Below are positions 1 to 9,271 of a stretch of 64,000 bases of DNA, piece after piece. A program made the position numbers and the translations under genes. The notes under the pieces were generated by a model. The model was not told the origin of the DNA, searched no databases, and worked only from the letters and a program-made list of their open reading frames with translations. The stretch is from Paraburkholderia domus (GTDB lineage: Bacteria > Pseudomonadota > Gammaproteobacteria > Burkholderiales > Burkholderiaceae): positions 1,092,681 to 1,156,680 of the forward strand of contig NZ_CAJNAT010000001.1 of the NCBI RefSeq assembly GCF_905220705.1, read 5' to 3'. Position 1 is the stretch's first letter. Every line of letters begins with the position of its first letter.

Positions 1-1
1 G

Positions 2-688
2 GAAACGGAGGGACTTGCCATCATCCGGGAAGACCTCATGGGCGGCATTCCGGGCTCCGTGCGCCAGGCAACGGAGTTGGTGCTGGGCGTCATGTACCGG
101 ATGCTGAGCATGATTCTTGGAACTGCCTGGAAGCCGCGCACGGTCTGCTTCACACATGAGGCTCCCGCCAGCCTTGTCGTGCACGCGCGCGTGTTTGGCG
201 CACCTGTCTCGTTCAACCAGGATTTTGACGGCGTTGTGTGCCTCGCATCTGATCTGGACGCCGCGATTCCAACCTATGATCCGGTCCTGGCGCAGCAGGT
301 GCGCCGGTACATGGATTCAATGCTGCTTCAATCCAACGCAACAATGTCCGACAAGGTACGGAAGCTGGTTATCGCACTGCTTCCGTCCGGCATCTGCTCG
401 GTCGACCGGGTAGCACAGGATTTGGGCGTGGATCGCAGGACCGTGAATCGTCACCTCGCGCATCACGGCGAAACCTATTTGTCGATTGTCGATGCGGTGC
501 GCGTTGAGATGGTGGTTCGATATATTGAAAGCCGCGACCGGCCGCTGTCCGAAGTCGCGACGCTGTTGGGCTTCTCATCGTTGAGCGCGTTTTCCCGCTG
601 GTTCGGCGGCCGCTTCGGCTGCAGCGTTTCGGCGTGGCGCAGCAGAAAAGGACAACGAAGCGGTGGCACCGACGATGCGCTTGCATAG
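2..688 (+). CDS. AraC-family transcriptional regulator, 5' end cut by the window edge
   Basis: The reading frame is open to the left edge, so the true start lies upstream; at least 228 codons are visible. The last ~95 residues form a typical AraC/XylS DNA-binding domain with two helix-turn-helix units: one around VAQDLGVDRRTVNRHL, the second around LSEVATLLGFSSLSAFSRWF, whose G-F-S-x-x-S-x-F-x-R-x-F pattern is the family signature. The part before it resembles the arabinose-binding-type N-terminal domain of AraC regulators that act on small ligands. The ligand and target genes cannot be told from the sequence. The next plus-strand gene is two kilobases away, so its target is probably to the left of the window. 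Confidence 0.85.
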   Translation, partial: ETEGLAIIREDLMGGIPGSVRQATELVLGVMYRMLSMILGTAWKPRTVCFTHEAPASLVVHARVFGAPVSFNQDFDGVVCLASDLDAAIPTYDPVLAQQVRRYMDSMLLQSNATMSDKVRKLVIALLPSGICSVDRVAQDLGVDRRTVNRHLAHHGETYLSIVDAVRVEMVVRYIESRDRPLSEVATLLGFSSLSAFSRWFGGRFGCSVSAWRSRKGQRSGGTDDALA

Positions 689-749
689 CAGGCAGCGCAT
701 TGGGCCGCGAATTCTAACTGTCGCCAAGCGGGGTTTCGGGATGTCATCC

Positions 750-974
750 TCACACCGCTTCCTTGCCGGTCCCCGCCGTTATCTGAAAGCCCCGCCCGGT
801 CATGAGACCGGCGTCGTAGGCCGCTTCTAGCGCTCTCGCGAGGCTATCGACGCGCACGATGCGTAAATCGGCGCTCGCCTTGCCGCTCAGTTCGAACGTC
901 GTGATGCCGAGCGCTTCATGCGCGATCGACAGCAACAAGTCCAAACGTGCGTCGTGTTCGATGGTGGTGTTCAT
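750..974 (-). CDS. Small conserved protein of 74 residues (possibly DUF6900-like)
   Basis: A 74-residue soluble protein without signal peptide or membrane segment. It starts with an Asp/His-rich helix, then LLLSIAHEALGI, and ends with a segment resembling ARALEAAYDAGL. The pattern of a short helix, 'a-lgi-tfe' and 'aleaAydaG' resembles the DUF6900 group of small proteins, but this is recognition from memory and uncertain. It is monocistronic. Its promoter region carries a near-perfect 21-bp palindrome (1010-1030), so expression is probably tightly repressed by a dedicated regulator. Its function is unknown. Confidence 0.6.
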   Translation of the reverse strand: MNTTIEHDARLDLLLSIAHEALGITTFELSGKASADLRIVRVDSLARALEAAYDAGLMTGRGFQITAGTGKEAV

Positions 975-1009
975 GTTCGGCTCCTGACATGCGACATTGC
1001 ACTTATCAG

Positions 1010-1034
1010 CTTAGGCAATAATTGCCTAAGCAAT
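1010..1034. promoter_or_regulatory. 21-bp perfect palindrome, probable operator of the 74-residue gene
   Basis: Arms CTTAGGCAAT (1010-1019) and ATTGCCTAAG (1021-1030) are exact reverse complements around a single A. A second overlapping dyad, ATTGC-CTAA-GCAAT, runs over 1021-1034. Read toward the minus-strand gene, a TTGCTT hexamer and a TGATAA-like hexamer flank the palindrome, so a bound protein would sit between -35 and -10. That is an ideal repressor position. Confidence 0.6.
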
Positions 1035-1115
1035 ATGTGACGTTCCGCCGCATATTGAAGCTCTTCTCGAAATTGGCCCGCCCGACGTCAAAGGTGCGGG
1101 CGGCCACTATCCGCC

Positions 1116-2501
1116 TTACTGCCCTACGACTCGCGCGCCGCCATGCATCGCGGCACGCCGGCGCTTGAACACATAGCCGGCCCACATCACGACCAGCCAT
1201 GCGGGCACGAGCCACACTGAGACCGACAGGCCCGGCGTCATCGCCAGAATCACGAGGATCAGCGCCATGAAAGCGAGACAGATCCAGTTGCTGACCGGAA
1301 ACCAGAACGACTTGAACACGAGCGTTTCGCCTGCCGCCACCATCGCCTTGCGCGACTTCAGATGCGTCAGGCTGATCAGCGCCCAGTTCAACACCAGCGC
1401 GGCCACTACCAGCGCCATCAGTAAACCGAGCGCTTCAGCCGGAATCAGATAGTTGATGATCACGCAGGTAAACGTAGCGAGCGCCGACAAACCGATCGCC
1501 ATATACGGCACGCCACGCCGGTCGACCTTCATCAGCGCACGCGGCGCGTTACCCTGTTCCGCGAGACCGTAGAGCATGCGGCTATTCGCATACACGCCGC
1601 TGTTGTACACCGACAGCGCCGCGGTCAGCACCACCACATTGAGAATGTTCGCGGTCAGCGTCGAGCCGATCTGCGAGAAGATCATCACGAACGGGCTGCC
1701 GCCGGCCGCCACCTGATTCCACGGATACAACGAGAGCAGCACCGCCAGCGAGCAGATGTAGAAAATCAGAATCCGGTAGATCACCTGATTCACGGCCTTC
1801 GGAATGCTTTTCTGCGGGTCGGCCGCTTCAGCAGCCGTAATGCCGATCAACTCGAGGCCGCCGAACGAAAACATGATGACCGCGAGCATCATGAACAGGC
1901 CATGAAAACCGTGCGGGAAAAAGCCGCCGTCGGCCCAGAGATTGGTGATCGAGGCTTGCGGCCCACCATGGCCGCTGATCAGCAGATAGCCGCCGAACAG
2001 GATCATGCCGATCACCGCCACCACCTTGATGATCGCAAACCAGAATTCGGTTTCGCCGTATGCTTTGACGTTGGCGAGATTAATCGCATTGATGATGGCG
2101 AAGCACACCAGCGCGGAGACCCACGTGGGCACCCCCGGCCACCAGTAATGCACGTAGGTGCCGACTGCGGTCAGTTCGGCCATGCTCACGAGCACATACA
2201 GTACCCAGTAGTTCCAGCCGGACAGAAAGCCGGGGAAATCGCCCCAATACTTGTAGGCGAAGTGGCTGAACGAACCGGCAACCGGCTCCTGCGCGACCAT
2301 TTCACCAAGCTGCCGCATGATCATGAAGGCGATGATGCCGCCGATCGCGTAGCCGAGAATCATCGACGGGCCGGCTGCCTTCAACACGCTGGCGGAGCCG
2401 AGAAACAAGCCGGTGCCGATCGCCCCGCCCAGCGCGATCAGCTGGATGTGACGATTCTTAAGCCCGCGCTTCAGGCCGTCTTGCTGCTGTGCACTATTCA
2501 A
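1116..2501 (-). CDS. aroP: Aromatic amino acid permease, AroP/PheP type
   Basis: A 461-residue inner-membrane transporter of the amino acid-polyamine-organocation superfamily (about 12 membrane helices) that takes up Phe, Tyr and Trp with protons. It follows E. coli AroP closely along its whole length: LKRGLKNRHIQLIALGG and AIGTGLFLGSA at the N-terminus, the GQ/AHWAxY-type segment FSHFAYKYWG, FSFGGLELIGITAAEA in the middle, and NWICLAFMA near the C-terminus. Length matches the family (about 457). It is a single gene with no partner; a GC-rich hairpin around 1077-1104 follows the stop but lacks a good U-run. Substrate range (AroP versus PheP) is inferred from similarity only. Confidence 0.9.
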   Translation of the reverse strand: MNSAQQQDGLKRGLKNRHIQLIALGGAIGTGLFLGSASVLKAAGPSMILGYAIGGIIAFMIMRQLGEMVAQEPVAGSFSHFAYKYWGDFPGFLSGWNYWVLYVLVSMAELTAVGTYVHYWWPGVPTWVSALVCFAIINAINLANVKAYGETEFWFAIIKVVAVIGMILFGGYLLISGHGGPQASITNLWADGGFFPHGFHGLFMMLAVIMFSFGGLELIGITAAEAADPQKSIPKAVNQVIYRILIFYICSLAVLLSLYPWNQVAAGGSPFVMIFSQIGSTLTANILNVVVLTAALSVYNSGVYANSRMLYGLAEQGNAPRALMKVDRRGVPYMAIGLSALATFTCVIINYLIPAEALGLLMALVVAALVLNWALISLTHLKSRKAMVAAGETLVFKSFWFPVSNWICLAFMALILVILAMTPGLSVSVWLVPAWLVVMWAGYVFKRRRAAMHGGARVVGQ

Positions 2502-2715
2502 AATTGCGCCCCAGTGTATGGATATCGATCACCCGATCGGACTTATGGTCCGCCCCGGCAGAACCTGAAATTTTACCGTGCCCGAAATTACCTCAATACT
2601 GGGAGCAACCCGCGCTTGGTTCTGCGCCGCACTTAACGGCAAGGATAGTGATTGTCACTGGCGTGGTGCTTCTGTATGTTGCCCTAGTCGAGGTATCCGC
2701 CTTCGGAGATTCAAC

Positions 2716-3669
2716 ATGTCGCCCAAACGTCTGCTTTGCGCCGCTGCTTTGTGTCTCTGCTTCGCCGGGGCGGGTGCCCTCGCGCAAACTGCGGCGCCTA
2801 CGGCAGAACCCGCCGCCGAACCAGCCGACATGCCGGGTATGGAGTCGAGCGCGCCTGAAGCGCCGCCCCCTCCACCCGCCGCACCGGCCGCAGTTCCCGC
2901 TCCCCCTACCGCCGCCCCCGCTGCACCCGCCGCCGCAAGAGCCCCCACACCATCCGCAGCGCCGATGACCGGCCCCGTACGCAATGTCGTGCTGGTTCAT
3001 GGCGCGTTCGTCGACGGGTCGAGCTGGAACGGCGTCGTCGCGAAGTTGCAGCAGAAGGGTTATCACGTGAGTTCGGTGCAGAACCCGCTCACGTCGCTCG
3101 CCGATGATGTCGCGGCCACCCGCCGCGTCCTCGCGCGCCAGGATGGCCCGACCATCCTGGTGGGGCATTCATGGGGTGGTGTCGTGATCACCGAAGCCGG
3201 TGCGAACGCACCGAACGTCGCGGGTCTCGTTTACGTGGCGGCGATCGCGCCGGACCTGCATGAATCGACAATGGACCTGATGAAGCGCGCGGCGCCGATG
3301 CCCGCGAACCAAGGCATCACAGCAGACCCGACGGGCTTTCTGTGGCTCGACCGCAGCAAGTATCACGCCGACTTCGCCGCCGACGTGCCCGAGAATCTGA
3401 CGCGCGTGCTCTCCGCCGCGCAACAGCCGATCGCCGCCACGGCCTTCAGCGAAACGGTCAGCCACGTAGCGTGGAAAGAAAAGCCGTCGTGGTATGTATT
3501 GACGACCAAGGACCGCGCGGTATCGCCCGCGGTCGAAAAATTCATGGCCGACCGGATGGGGGCGAAGGTCATACCTATTGCATCGAGCCATCTTGCGCCG
3601 GTGTCGCATGCGGCCGCTGTTGCGGACGTGATCGATCGTGCAGCGCGGGAGTTGAGCCGGCAACAGTAG
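2716..3669 (+). CDS. Secreted alpha/beta hydrolase with Pro/Ala-rich linker
   Basis: I place the start at the ATG at 2716. It is preceded by a CGGAG ribosome site and begins a clear signal peptide (MSPKRLLCAAALCLCF, cleavage near ALAQ). The open frame extends upstream to 2578, but that segment is not protein-like. The mature protein begins with a ~70-residue linker made mostly of Pro and Ala. A compact alpha/beta-hydrolase domain follows: VLVHGAFVDGSSW (oxyanion region), the nucleophile elbow GHSWGG with Ser, and a late His in SSHLAPVSH. It belongs to the group of AB_hydrolase_6 esterase-like proteins; the substrate is unknown. The linker suggests tethering in the periplasm or envelope. Confidence 0.8.
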   Translation: MSPKRLLCAAALCLCFAGAGALAQTAAPTAEPAAEPADMPGMESSAPEAPPPPPAAPAAVPAPPTAAPAAPAAARAPTPSAAPMTGPVRNVVLVHGAFVDGSSWNGVVAKLQQKGYHVSSVQNPLTSLADDVAATRRVLARQDGPTILVGHSWGGVVITEAGANAPNVAGLVYVAAIAPDLHESTMDLMKRAAPMPANQGITADPTGFLWLDRSKYHADFAADVPENLTRVLSAAQQPIAATAFSETVSHVAWKEKPSWYVLTTKDRAVSPAVEKFMADRMGAKVIPIASSHLAPVSHAAAVADVIDRAARELSRQQ

Positions 3670-3692
3670 GCAGTGGCCGGCTCCAGCGCCCC

Positions 3693-4526
3693 TCAGCGCA
3701 ACATGAACGACATCGCCGATAGACAATTCAACATGCGCACCGCGTGTTCCGCCGACTCCGCGCTAAAGCGCAACGTAACGGCATCCACACGCGTGAGCGT
3801 CGGCCATTGGCAGAACAGATCGGCAAGCGCGGTAGTTTGCACACGCAACTCGCACTCGACGGGCTTCGCGATAGCACGCGTGGCGTGCGGCGCATGACCC
3901 TTGTCGATTGAATGCCGCACCACTTCGCGTGCGGCAGTTTCGATTGCATCGCGAGCGCTTGCCGGCGTTTGCGTGACGCCGCTTGCATGCCCCGTCGCGC
4001 TCTTGGTGACGACAAAACGCGCGCCGGGAAAACGTGGCGCGGTCTCCTCAGCGAACACATCGTCGCCGGATAAAAGCGCTACACGTGCGCCATATTCTTC
4101 CGCCAGGGCTCCATACAATCCTGCCTCGCCGACTTCGACACCGTTCATCAAGACGCGCGCGAACGCGAAGCTGTTGATCGTGTGCGAGAGAATGCCGAGC
4201 GTTTGCGACCTGGCGTGATAGCCGATCATGAACACCAGCGCCGCGCCGTATTCGAGGCCGGCCATCATGCCGAGTGTGCGCGGTTTGCCGAGCACGACCT
4301 GGGCACGCGCATCGAGCAGATCGGGTAGCAGATTGCGGAACCCGCCGTGCGAATCGTTGACCCAGACATGCGTCGCACCACCTGCGAACGCGCCTTCAAT
4401 CGCGGCGTTGGCCTCGAGTGTCATCCAGCGCCGCGCGGCTTCGTATTCGCCGTTGCCCGCACGCGTTTGCTCGGGATGGAACACGCCGGCTACGCCTTCG
4501 ATGTCGGCGGAAATCAGGACTTTCAT
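3693..4526 (-). CDS. dppA: M55-family D-aminopeptidase (DppA)
   Basis: A 277-residue zinc D-aminopeptidase. The metal ligands of Bacillus subtilis DppA map directly: Asp8 and Glu10 in SADIEG, His60 in WVNDSHGG, His104 in GYHAR and a Glu at 134 in EVGEAG. The family releases D-amino acids from the N-terminus of short peptides and is often encoded with dipeptide ABC importers, as here. Its ATG overlaps the stop of the upstream P1 peptidase gene (ATGA at 4524-4528), so the two are translationally coupled. It is the last gene of the regulator-peptidase-importer operon. It has no signal peptide, so it acts in the cytoplasm on imported peptides. Confidence 0.9.
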   Translation of the reverse strand: MKVLISADIEGVAGVFHPEQTRAGNGEYEAARRWMTLEANAAIEGAFAGGATHVWVNDSHGGFRNLLPDLLDARAQVVLGKPRTLGMMAGLEYGAALVFMIGYHARSQTLGILSHTINSFAFARVLMNGVEVGEAGLYGALAEEYGARVALLSGDDVFAEETAPRFPGARFVVTKSATGHASGVTQTPASARDAIETAAREVVRHSIDKGHAPHATRAIAKPVECELRVQTTALADLFCQWPTLTRVDAVTLRFSAESAEHAVRMLNCLSAMSFMLR

Positions 4527-5653
4527 CAGGAAGATTGCTTGAGAAGTTGAGCGAGGTCGGGCGCTGTGTCGTGCAGCGATAGGCGACGATGGTTGTCACG
4601 GCCCGTCACCGACGTGGCACGCCACAGCGCATCGACGATCGCTTGCTCGACGCTGTCCGCGCAGGCACGGAAGAGCGGATCGAGGCGCGCATCGGCGAGC
4701 ACGGGCGGCAGCGCGACAAAGTCGGATTCGTGTGGCACGGTGTAGGCCGTCGAAAACGCCAACGCGATGTCGCCGCTGCCGTGCCCGTACACCGAGCCGG
4801 TTCGTGCGAGACCGGCCGCGGCGCGCAGCGACAGCCGCTTGAGTTGGCGAGCGTCGAGTGGCGCATCAGTGGCGACGATCATGATGATCGAACCTTGCTC
4901 GGGTTTCGAGGCTGTCGCCTGGATCGCCGAATTCGCTGATGTTGCCACGGCCGCCGAGCCAGCTGCGACAGATTTGGCTGCGCGTCCGGCCAGCACGCGG
5001 CCGAGCGGCGCGCCGTCGATCGTCAGCATCGGCAGGCGGCCGAAGTTCGCGAGCACCAGTGCGCCGACCGTATAGCTCCGCCCTGCTACGTCAATGACGC
5101 GCGATGCGTTGCCGATTCCGCCCTTCAGATCGAAGCAGGACATGCCACGGCCAGCGCCAACCGAACCGCTCGCGACGTCAACGCTTGCCGCGTCGCATGC
5201 ATCGTTATAGTGCTGTTCGCTTACCGCTAAAGCCTGAATGTCGTTCAGGTATCCGTCATTACATTCGAACACCAGCGGATTGACAGTCGACCACTCGCGT
5301 CCGATTTGCGGATTGGCGCGAATTGCAGCGCGAATCTGCGCTTGAGCGACCGCAGCAACACCGAACGTATTGGTCAACGCAATCGGCGTTTCCAGCACGC
5401 CGAGTTCTTCGACTTGCACGAGCCCGATGCTTTTGCCAAATCCGTTGATCACAGAAGCAGCCGCGGGCACCTTCGCGATAAAAGGATCGCCAGGATGCGG
5501 ACGGATCACGCTCACGCCGGTTTGCACTGCGCCTTCATCCAGCGTGCAATGCCCTACGGTCACGCCTTCGATGTCGGCAAGCGTCCCTCGCGGGCCACTT
5601 GGCAACACCCCGATATGCGGCGCCTTCTCACCGGCAGTTTCGGTCAACCTCAT
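4526..5653 (-). CDS. P1-family aminopeptidase (DmpA/BapA-like)
   Basis: A 375-residue member of peptidase family P1, the self-cleaving N-terminal-nucleophile enzymes such as L-aminopeptidase D-esterase DmpA and beta-peptidyl aminopeptidase BapA. I chose ATG 5653, which overlaps the stop of the upstream permease (ATGA); the much longer open frame is a shadow of the permease. The N-terminal half has the family marks VTVGHCTL and TNTFGVAAV. The probable autocleavage site and nucleophile Ser lie in the [13 protein letters not shown] segment, followed by the glycine-rich [12 protein letters not shown]. Such enzymes can attack beta- or D-residue peptides. Its position between a peptide importer and a D-aminopeptidase fits scavenging of unusual peptides. 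Confidence 0.88.
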   Translation of the reverse strand: MRLTETAGEKAPHIGVLPSGPRGTLADIEGVTVGHCTLDEGAVQTGVSVIRPHPGDPFIAKVPAAASVINGFGKSIGLVQVEELGVLETPIALTNTFGVAAVAQAQIRAAIRANPQIGREWSTVNPLVFECNDGYLNDIQALAVSEQHYNDACDAASVDVASGSVGAGRGMSCFDLKGGIGNASRVIDVAGRSYTVGALVLANFGRLPMLTIDGAPLGRVLAGRAAKSVAAGSAAVATSANSAIQATASKPEQGSIIMIVATDAPLDARQLKRLSLRAAAGLARTGSVYGHGSGDIALAFSTAYTVPHESDFVALPPVLADARLDPLFRACADSVEQAIVDALWRATSVTGRDNHRRLSLHDTAPDLAQLLKQSS

Positions 5654-6555
5654 GGCCGGTCGAGCTTCGGATCGAGCGCATCGCGCAAACCGTCGCCGAG
5701 CAGATTGAACGCCAGCACGGTGAGGAAAATCGCCAGACTCGGAAACAGCGCGATATGTGGCGCGGTAACCATATCGGCGCGCGCTTCGTTGAGCATCGCG
5801 CCCCACTCCGGCATCGGCGGTTGCGCACCGAGTCCGAGAAACGACAAGCTTGCCGCCGTGATGATCGAAGTACCGATTCGCATCGTGAAGTACACCACAA
5901 TCGATGAAATCGTCCCCGGCAGAATATGCCTCACGATGATGGTCCAGTCCGATGCACCGATGCTGCGCGCCGCTTCGATATACGTGAGTTGCTTGAGCAT
6001 CAGCGTATTGCCGCGCACGAGCCGCGCAAACGCCGGGATGCTGAAAATCGCCACCGCACAGATCACATTGATCATGCCATTGCCGAGAATCGCAACCACA
6101 CCGATCGCCAGCAGAATGCCGGGAAACGCGAACAGCACATCGGCGACACGCATGGTGATGCGGTCCCACCAGCCTTCGTAATAACCGGCCAGCAAGCCGA
6201 AGAATGTGCCGATCACCGCGCCGATCGCCACCGACAGGAAACCGGCCTCAAGCGAAATACGCGAACCCGCCAGAATGCGGCTGAAAATATCGCGGCCCAG
6301 CGAATCGACGCCGAACCAATGCGCGGCCGAGGGCCCCGCGTTCAGCGCGTCATAGTCGAAGAAATTCTCGGGGTCGTACGGCACGATATGCGGCGCTAGA
6401 ATCGCGACCGCGACCAGCAGCAGCACGAAAATACCGGCGCCGAGCGCCACATGCTGCTTACGGAATTTGCGCCAGAATTCACTCCACGGCGTGCGGATCG
6501 CGCTTTCTACGAGGGCGGCCTTGGCCGCATTCGCCTCGGTGACTGAGATGCTCAT
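5650..6555 (-). CDS. gsiD: Peptide/glutathione ABC importer, inner-membrane permease (GsiD-like)
   Basis: A 301-residue permease of the DppC/GsiD type. The start is ATG 6555; the longer frame adds only low-complexity shadow sequence. It has one N-terminal helix, the OppC_N-type segment [22 protein letters not shown] followed by [10 protein letters not shown], then five more helices. The EAA loop toward the ATPase is [20 protein letters not shown]. It pairs with the GsiC-like permease 8 bp upstream and overlaps the P1 peptidase gene. Substrate assignment to glutathione or short peptides rests on similarity to the Gsi system and on neighbours; general dipeptide transport is equally possible. 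Confidence 0.88.
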   Translation of the reverse strand: MSISVTEANAAKAALVESAIRTPWSEFWRKFRKQHVALGAGIFVLLLVAVAILAPHIVPYDPENFFDYDALNAGPSAAHWFGVDSLGRDIFSRILAGSRISLEAGFLSVAIGAVIGTFFGLLAGYYEGWWDRITMRVADVLFAFPGILLAIGVVAILGNGMINVICAVAIFSIPAFARLVRGNTLMLKQLTYIEAARSIGASDWTIIVRHILPGTISSIVVYFTMRIGTSIITAASLSFLGLGAQPPMPEWGAMLNEARADMVTAPHIALFPSLAIFLTVLAFNLLGDGLRDALDPKLDRP

Positions 6556-6562
6556 GCGGGCC

Positions 6563-7483
6563 TCACTTGAAACGGATGGTCGGGTTGATGACGGCGTACA
6601 GCACGTCCACAACCAGGTTGATAATGATGAACTCAAGCGAGAACAACAGCACTTCGGCCTGAATCACGGGATAGTCGCGCATCGCCACGGCATCCACCAG
6701 CAGGCGTCCGAGACCCGGCCAGTTGAATACCACTTCGACCACGATCGAGCCGCCCAGCAGAAAGCCGAATTGCAGCCCCATCATCGTGATGACGGGAATC
6801 ATTGCGTTGCGCAGGCAGTGTTTGACGATCACGAGCCGTTCGGGCACACCCTTGGCGCGCGCGGTGCGCACGAAATCTTCATTCATCACTTCGACGAACG
6901 AGGCACGGGTGAAGCGCGCCATCACCGCCGCCACCGCCGCGCCGAGCGTGAGCGACGGCAGTACGTAGCTCTTCCAGGAACCGTCGCCGACAATCGGCAA
7001 CCAGCCGAGCTTCACCGAAAAAATCTCCATCAGCAGCATGCCGAGCGCGAACGCGGGAAACGAAATACCCGACACCGCGAGCGTCATGCCGAGCCGGTCC
7101 GGCCAGCGATTGCGCCACACGGCTGAGACGATGCCGATACCCATGCCGAGCACCACCGCCCACACCATGCTCGCGAGCGTAAGCAGCAGCGTCGGCATGA
7201 AGCGCTCGCCAATTTCCTGACTGACCGGCCGCTTGCTGCGCGTGGACGTGCCGAAGTCGCCATGCGCGATCTTCACGAAGAAGTTGGCGAATTGCTGCGG
7301 CATCGGCTTGTCGAGACCGAGATCGGCTCGCACCAGCGCAACGGTCGCTTCGTCCGCTTCGGGACCGGCCGCGAGGCGCGCCGGATCGCCGGGCAACAGA
7401 TGCACGAACAGGAACACCAGCACGGCGACGATGAAGAGCGTCGGCAGCAGGCCAAAGATACGTTTGACGAGGAAGTTCAGCAT
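6563..7483 (-). CDS. gsiC: Peptide/glutathione ABC importer, inner-membrane permease (GsiC-like)
   Basis: From ATG 7483 ([17 protein letters not shown]) the protein has 306 residues, exactly the length of E. coli GsiC. It is very similar to GsiC throughout, e.g. [31 protein letters not shown] and [20 protein letters not shown] (the EAA loop). The open frame begins three codons earlier at 7492. It forms the transmembrane pore with the GsiD-like protein. It lies 8 bp before gsiD and about 100 bp after the binding-protein gene. Confidence 0.92.
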   Translation of the reverse strand: MLNFLVKRIFGLLPTLFIVAVLVFLFVHLLPGDPARLAAGPEADEATVALVRADLGLDKPMPQQFANFFVKIAHGDFGTSTRSKRPVSQEIGERFMPTLLLTLASMVWAVVLGMGIGIVSAVWRNRWPDRLGMTLAVSGISFPAFALGMLLMEIFSVKLGWLPIVGDGSWKSYVLPSLTLGAAVAAVMARFTRASFVEVMNEDFVRTARAKGVPERLVIVKHCLRNAMIPVITMMGLQFGFLLGGSIVVEVVFNWPGLGRLLVDAVAMRDYPVIQAEVLLFSLEFIIINLVVDVLYAVINPTIRFK

Positions 7484-7591
7484 GAAACCCAATCCGGCAA
7501 TGATGCGGGTAACGAGAGATCTCTCAGAGCAGTACGCGACCGTCCGGCTCGTGCATTCGTGAAGAACACGCCGCGCCGGACGGTCAGCTCA

Positions 7592-9154
7592 TCACTTGAT
7601 CGCAATCTCGTCGAAATTGAACGAGCCGTCCGGCGCAACATACGCGCCCGACAAACGCTTGCTGCGCGCATACACAACCTTTTCCTTAACGAGGAAGATC
7701 CACGGCGCGTCGGCCCAGATGCGTTTTTGCGCGTCGGTGTAAAGCTCCGCCTTCTTTGCTCGGTCGGTGGTTTCGAGCGCCTGCTTCAGATCGCTGTCAA
7801 CGGTGTCGTTCTTGTAGTACGCGGTGTTGACCATCTTCGGCGGGAACGAGACCGATCCGAGCAGCGGCGTAATCGCCCAGTCCGCTTCACCCGTCGACGA
7901 CGACCAGCCCGCGTAGTACATCCGCACGGGTGCGGTCGCCGGGTCCTGCGCGCTTTCCACCTTCGCGACACGTTGACCCGCTTCGAGTGCTTCGACCTGC
8001 GCCTTGATGCCGACTTGCGCCAACTGCTGCTGCACGAACTGAATCACCTTCTGCGCGGTCGAGTAGTTATACGCGGACCACAATGTCGTTTCGAAACCGT
8101 TCGGATAACCCGCTTCCTTCAGCAGCTCACGCGCCTTCGCCGGATCGTACGGCCACGGGCCGAGCTTCACTGCGTAATCGACACCTTGCGGCACCACGCC
8201 ATCAGCCGGCGTCGCATAACCGGCGAATGCAACCTTTGTCAGCGCGTCCTTGTTGACCGCGTAGTTCAGCGCTTCACGCACCTTCGGGTTGTCGAACGGC
8301 TTCTGGTTGACGTTCAGGCTGATATAGCGCTGGATGATCGACGGCGACGCGATCAAATCGACCTTCGGGCTCGACTGCAATTGCGCGGCCTGTTCGAACG
8401 GCACCTGGAACGCGAAGTCCGCTTCGCCAGTGCGCATCAACGCAGCGCGCGTGTTGTTGTCGACCACCGGCTTCCAGTCGATTGCATCGACCTTCGGATA
8501 ACCCTTCTTCCAGTAGCCGGCGAATTTCTTCACCGTCAGGTCGCCTGCCGGGTCCCACTTCACCAGTTCGAACGGGCCTGTGCCGACCGGATGGAACGCG
8601 ATGTCCTTGCCGTACTTCTTCAGCGCGTCGGGCGAAATCATGACCGCCGACGGATGCGCCAGCACGTTGACGAACGCCGAGAACGGCGCCTTCAGGGTGA
8701 TCTTCACCGTGTACGGATCGACCACTTCGGTCTTCTCGATGCGGTTGAACATGTTGTAGCGCTTGAGCTTGTTCGCCGGATCGGTCACGCGGTCGAAGTT
8801 CGCTTTGACTGCAGCGGCGTTGAAGTCAGTGCCGTCCTGGAACTTCACGCCGTGGCGCAGCTTGAATGTGTAGACCTTGGCATCCGGACTCGCTTCGTAG
8901 CTATCGGCCAGCACGTTGACCAGTTTCATGTCCTTGTCGAAACCGAACAGGCCTTGATAGAACGACTTGGCAACGGCTTGCGACAGCGTGTCGTTCGCGT
9001 CGTACGGATCGAGCGTAGTGAAGGTCGACGCAACGGCCATCACCGCCGTCGTATCAGCGTGCGCCACATTGCCCGCGAGCATCGCGAACACCACCGCGCC
9101 GCCGCTGACCAGCGCGCGCAAACGAAACGGAGAAGACGGGACCAGCAGGTTCAT
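7592..9154 (-). CDS. gsiB: Periplasmic peptide/glutathione-binding protein (GsiB-like)
   Basis: A 520-residue family 5 extracellular solute-binding protein with a Sec signal peptide (hydrophobic residues ~12-30, cleavage after NVAHA). Typical segments are [37 protein letters not shown] and [14 protein letters not shown]. It captures the substrate in the periplasm and delivers it to the GsiC/GsiD-like pore. It follows the ATPase gene in the minus-strand operon, the same gene order as E. coli iaaA-gsiABCD. The approximately 110-bp gap before gsiC may allow processing or extra expression of the binding protein, but no clear terminator hairpin was seen there. Confidence 0.92.
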   Translation of the reverse strand: MNLLVPSSPFRLRALVSGGAVVFAMLAGNVAHADTTAVMAVASTFTTLDPYDANDTLSQAVAKSFYQGLFGFDKDMKLVNVLADSYEASPDAKVYTFKLRHGVKFQDGTDFNAAAVKANFDRVTDPANKLKRYNMFNRIEKTEVVDPYTVKITLKAPFSAFVNVLAHPSAVMISPDALKKYGKDIAFHPVGTGPFELVKWDPAGDLTVKKFAGYWKKGYPKVDAIDWKPVVDNNTRAALMRTGEADFAFQVPFEQAAQLQSSPKVDLIASPSIIQRYISLNVNQKPFDNPKVREALNYAVNKDALTKVAFAGYATPADGVVPQGVDYAVKLGPWPYDPAKARELLKEAGYPNGFETTLWSAYNYSTAQKVIQFVQQQLAQVGIKAQVEALEAGQRVAKVESAQDPATAPVRMYYAGWSSSTGEADWAITPLLGSVSFPPKMVNTAYYKNDTVDSDLKQALETTDRAKKAELYTDAQKRIWADAPWIFLVKEKVVYARSKRLSGAYVAPDGSFNFDEIAIK

Positions 9155-9271
9155 GAGGTTGGCTCCAGACTGCGAAGTGAAACAGGGTTATGTGCTGCGA
9201 GAGAAAATGGCTTTGCTTCAGGTTTGGCGCTTCGTTCAGGTCTGCGCTCGGGTCTATGTTCGCGTCTAGTT

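Noticed and set aside
4526..6169. A 547-residue version of the P1 peptidase
   Set aside because: The first 172 residues are an out-of-frame translation of gsiD; the ATG at 5653 is coupled to the gsiD stop.
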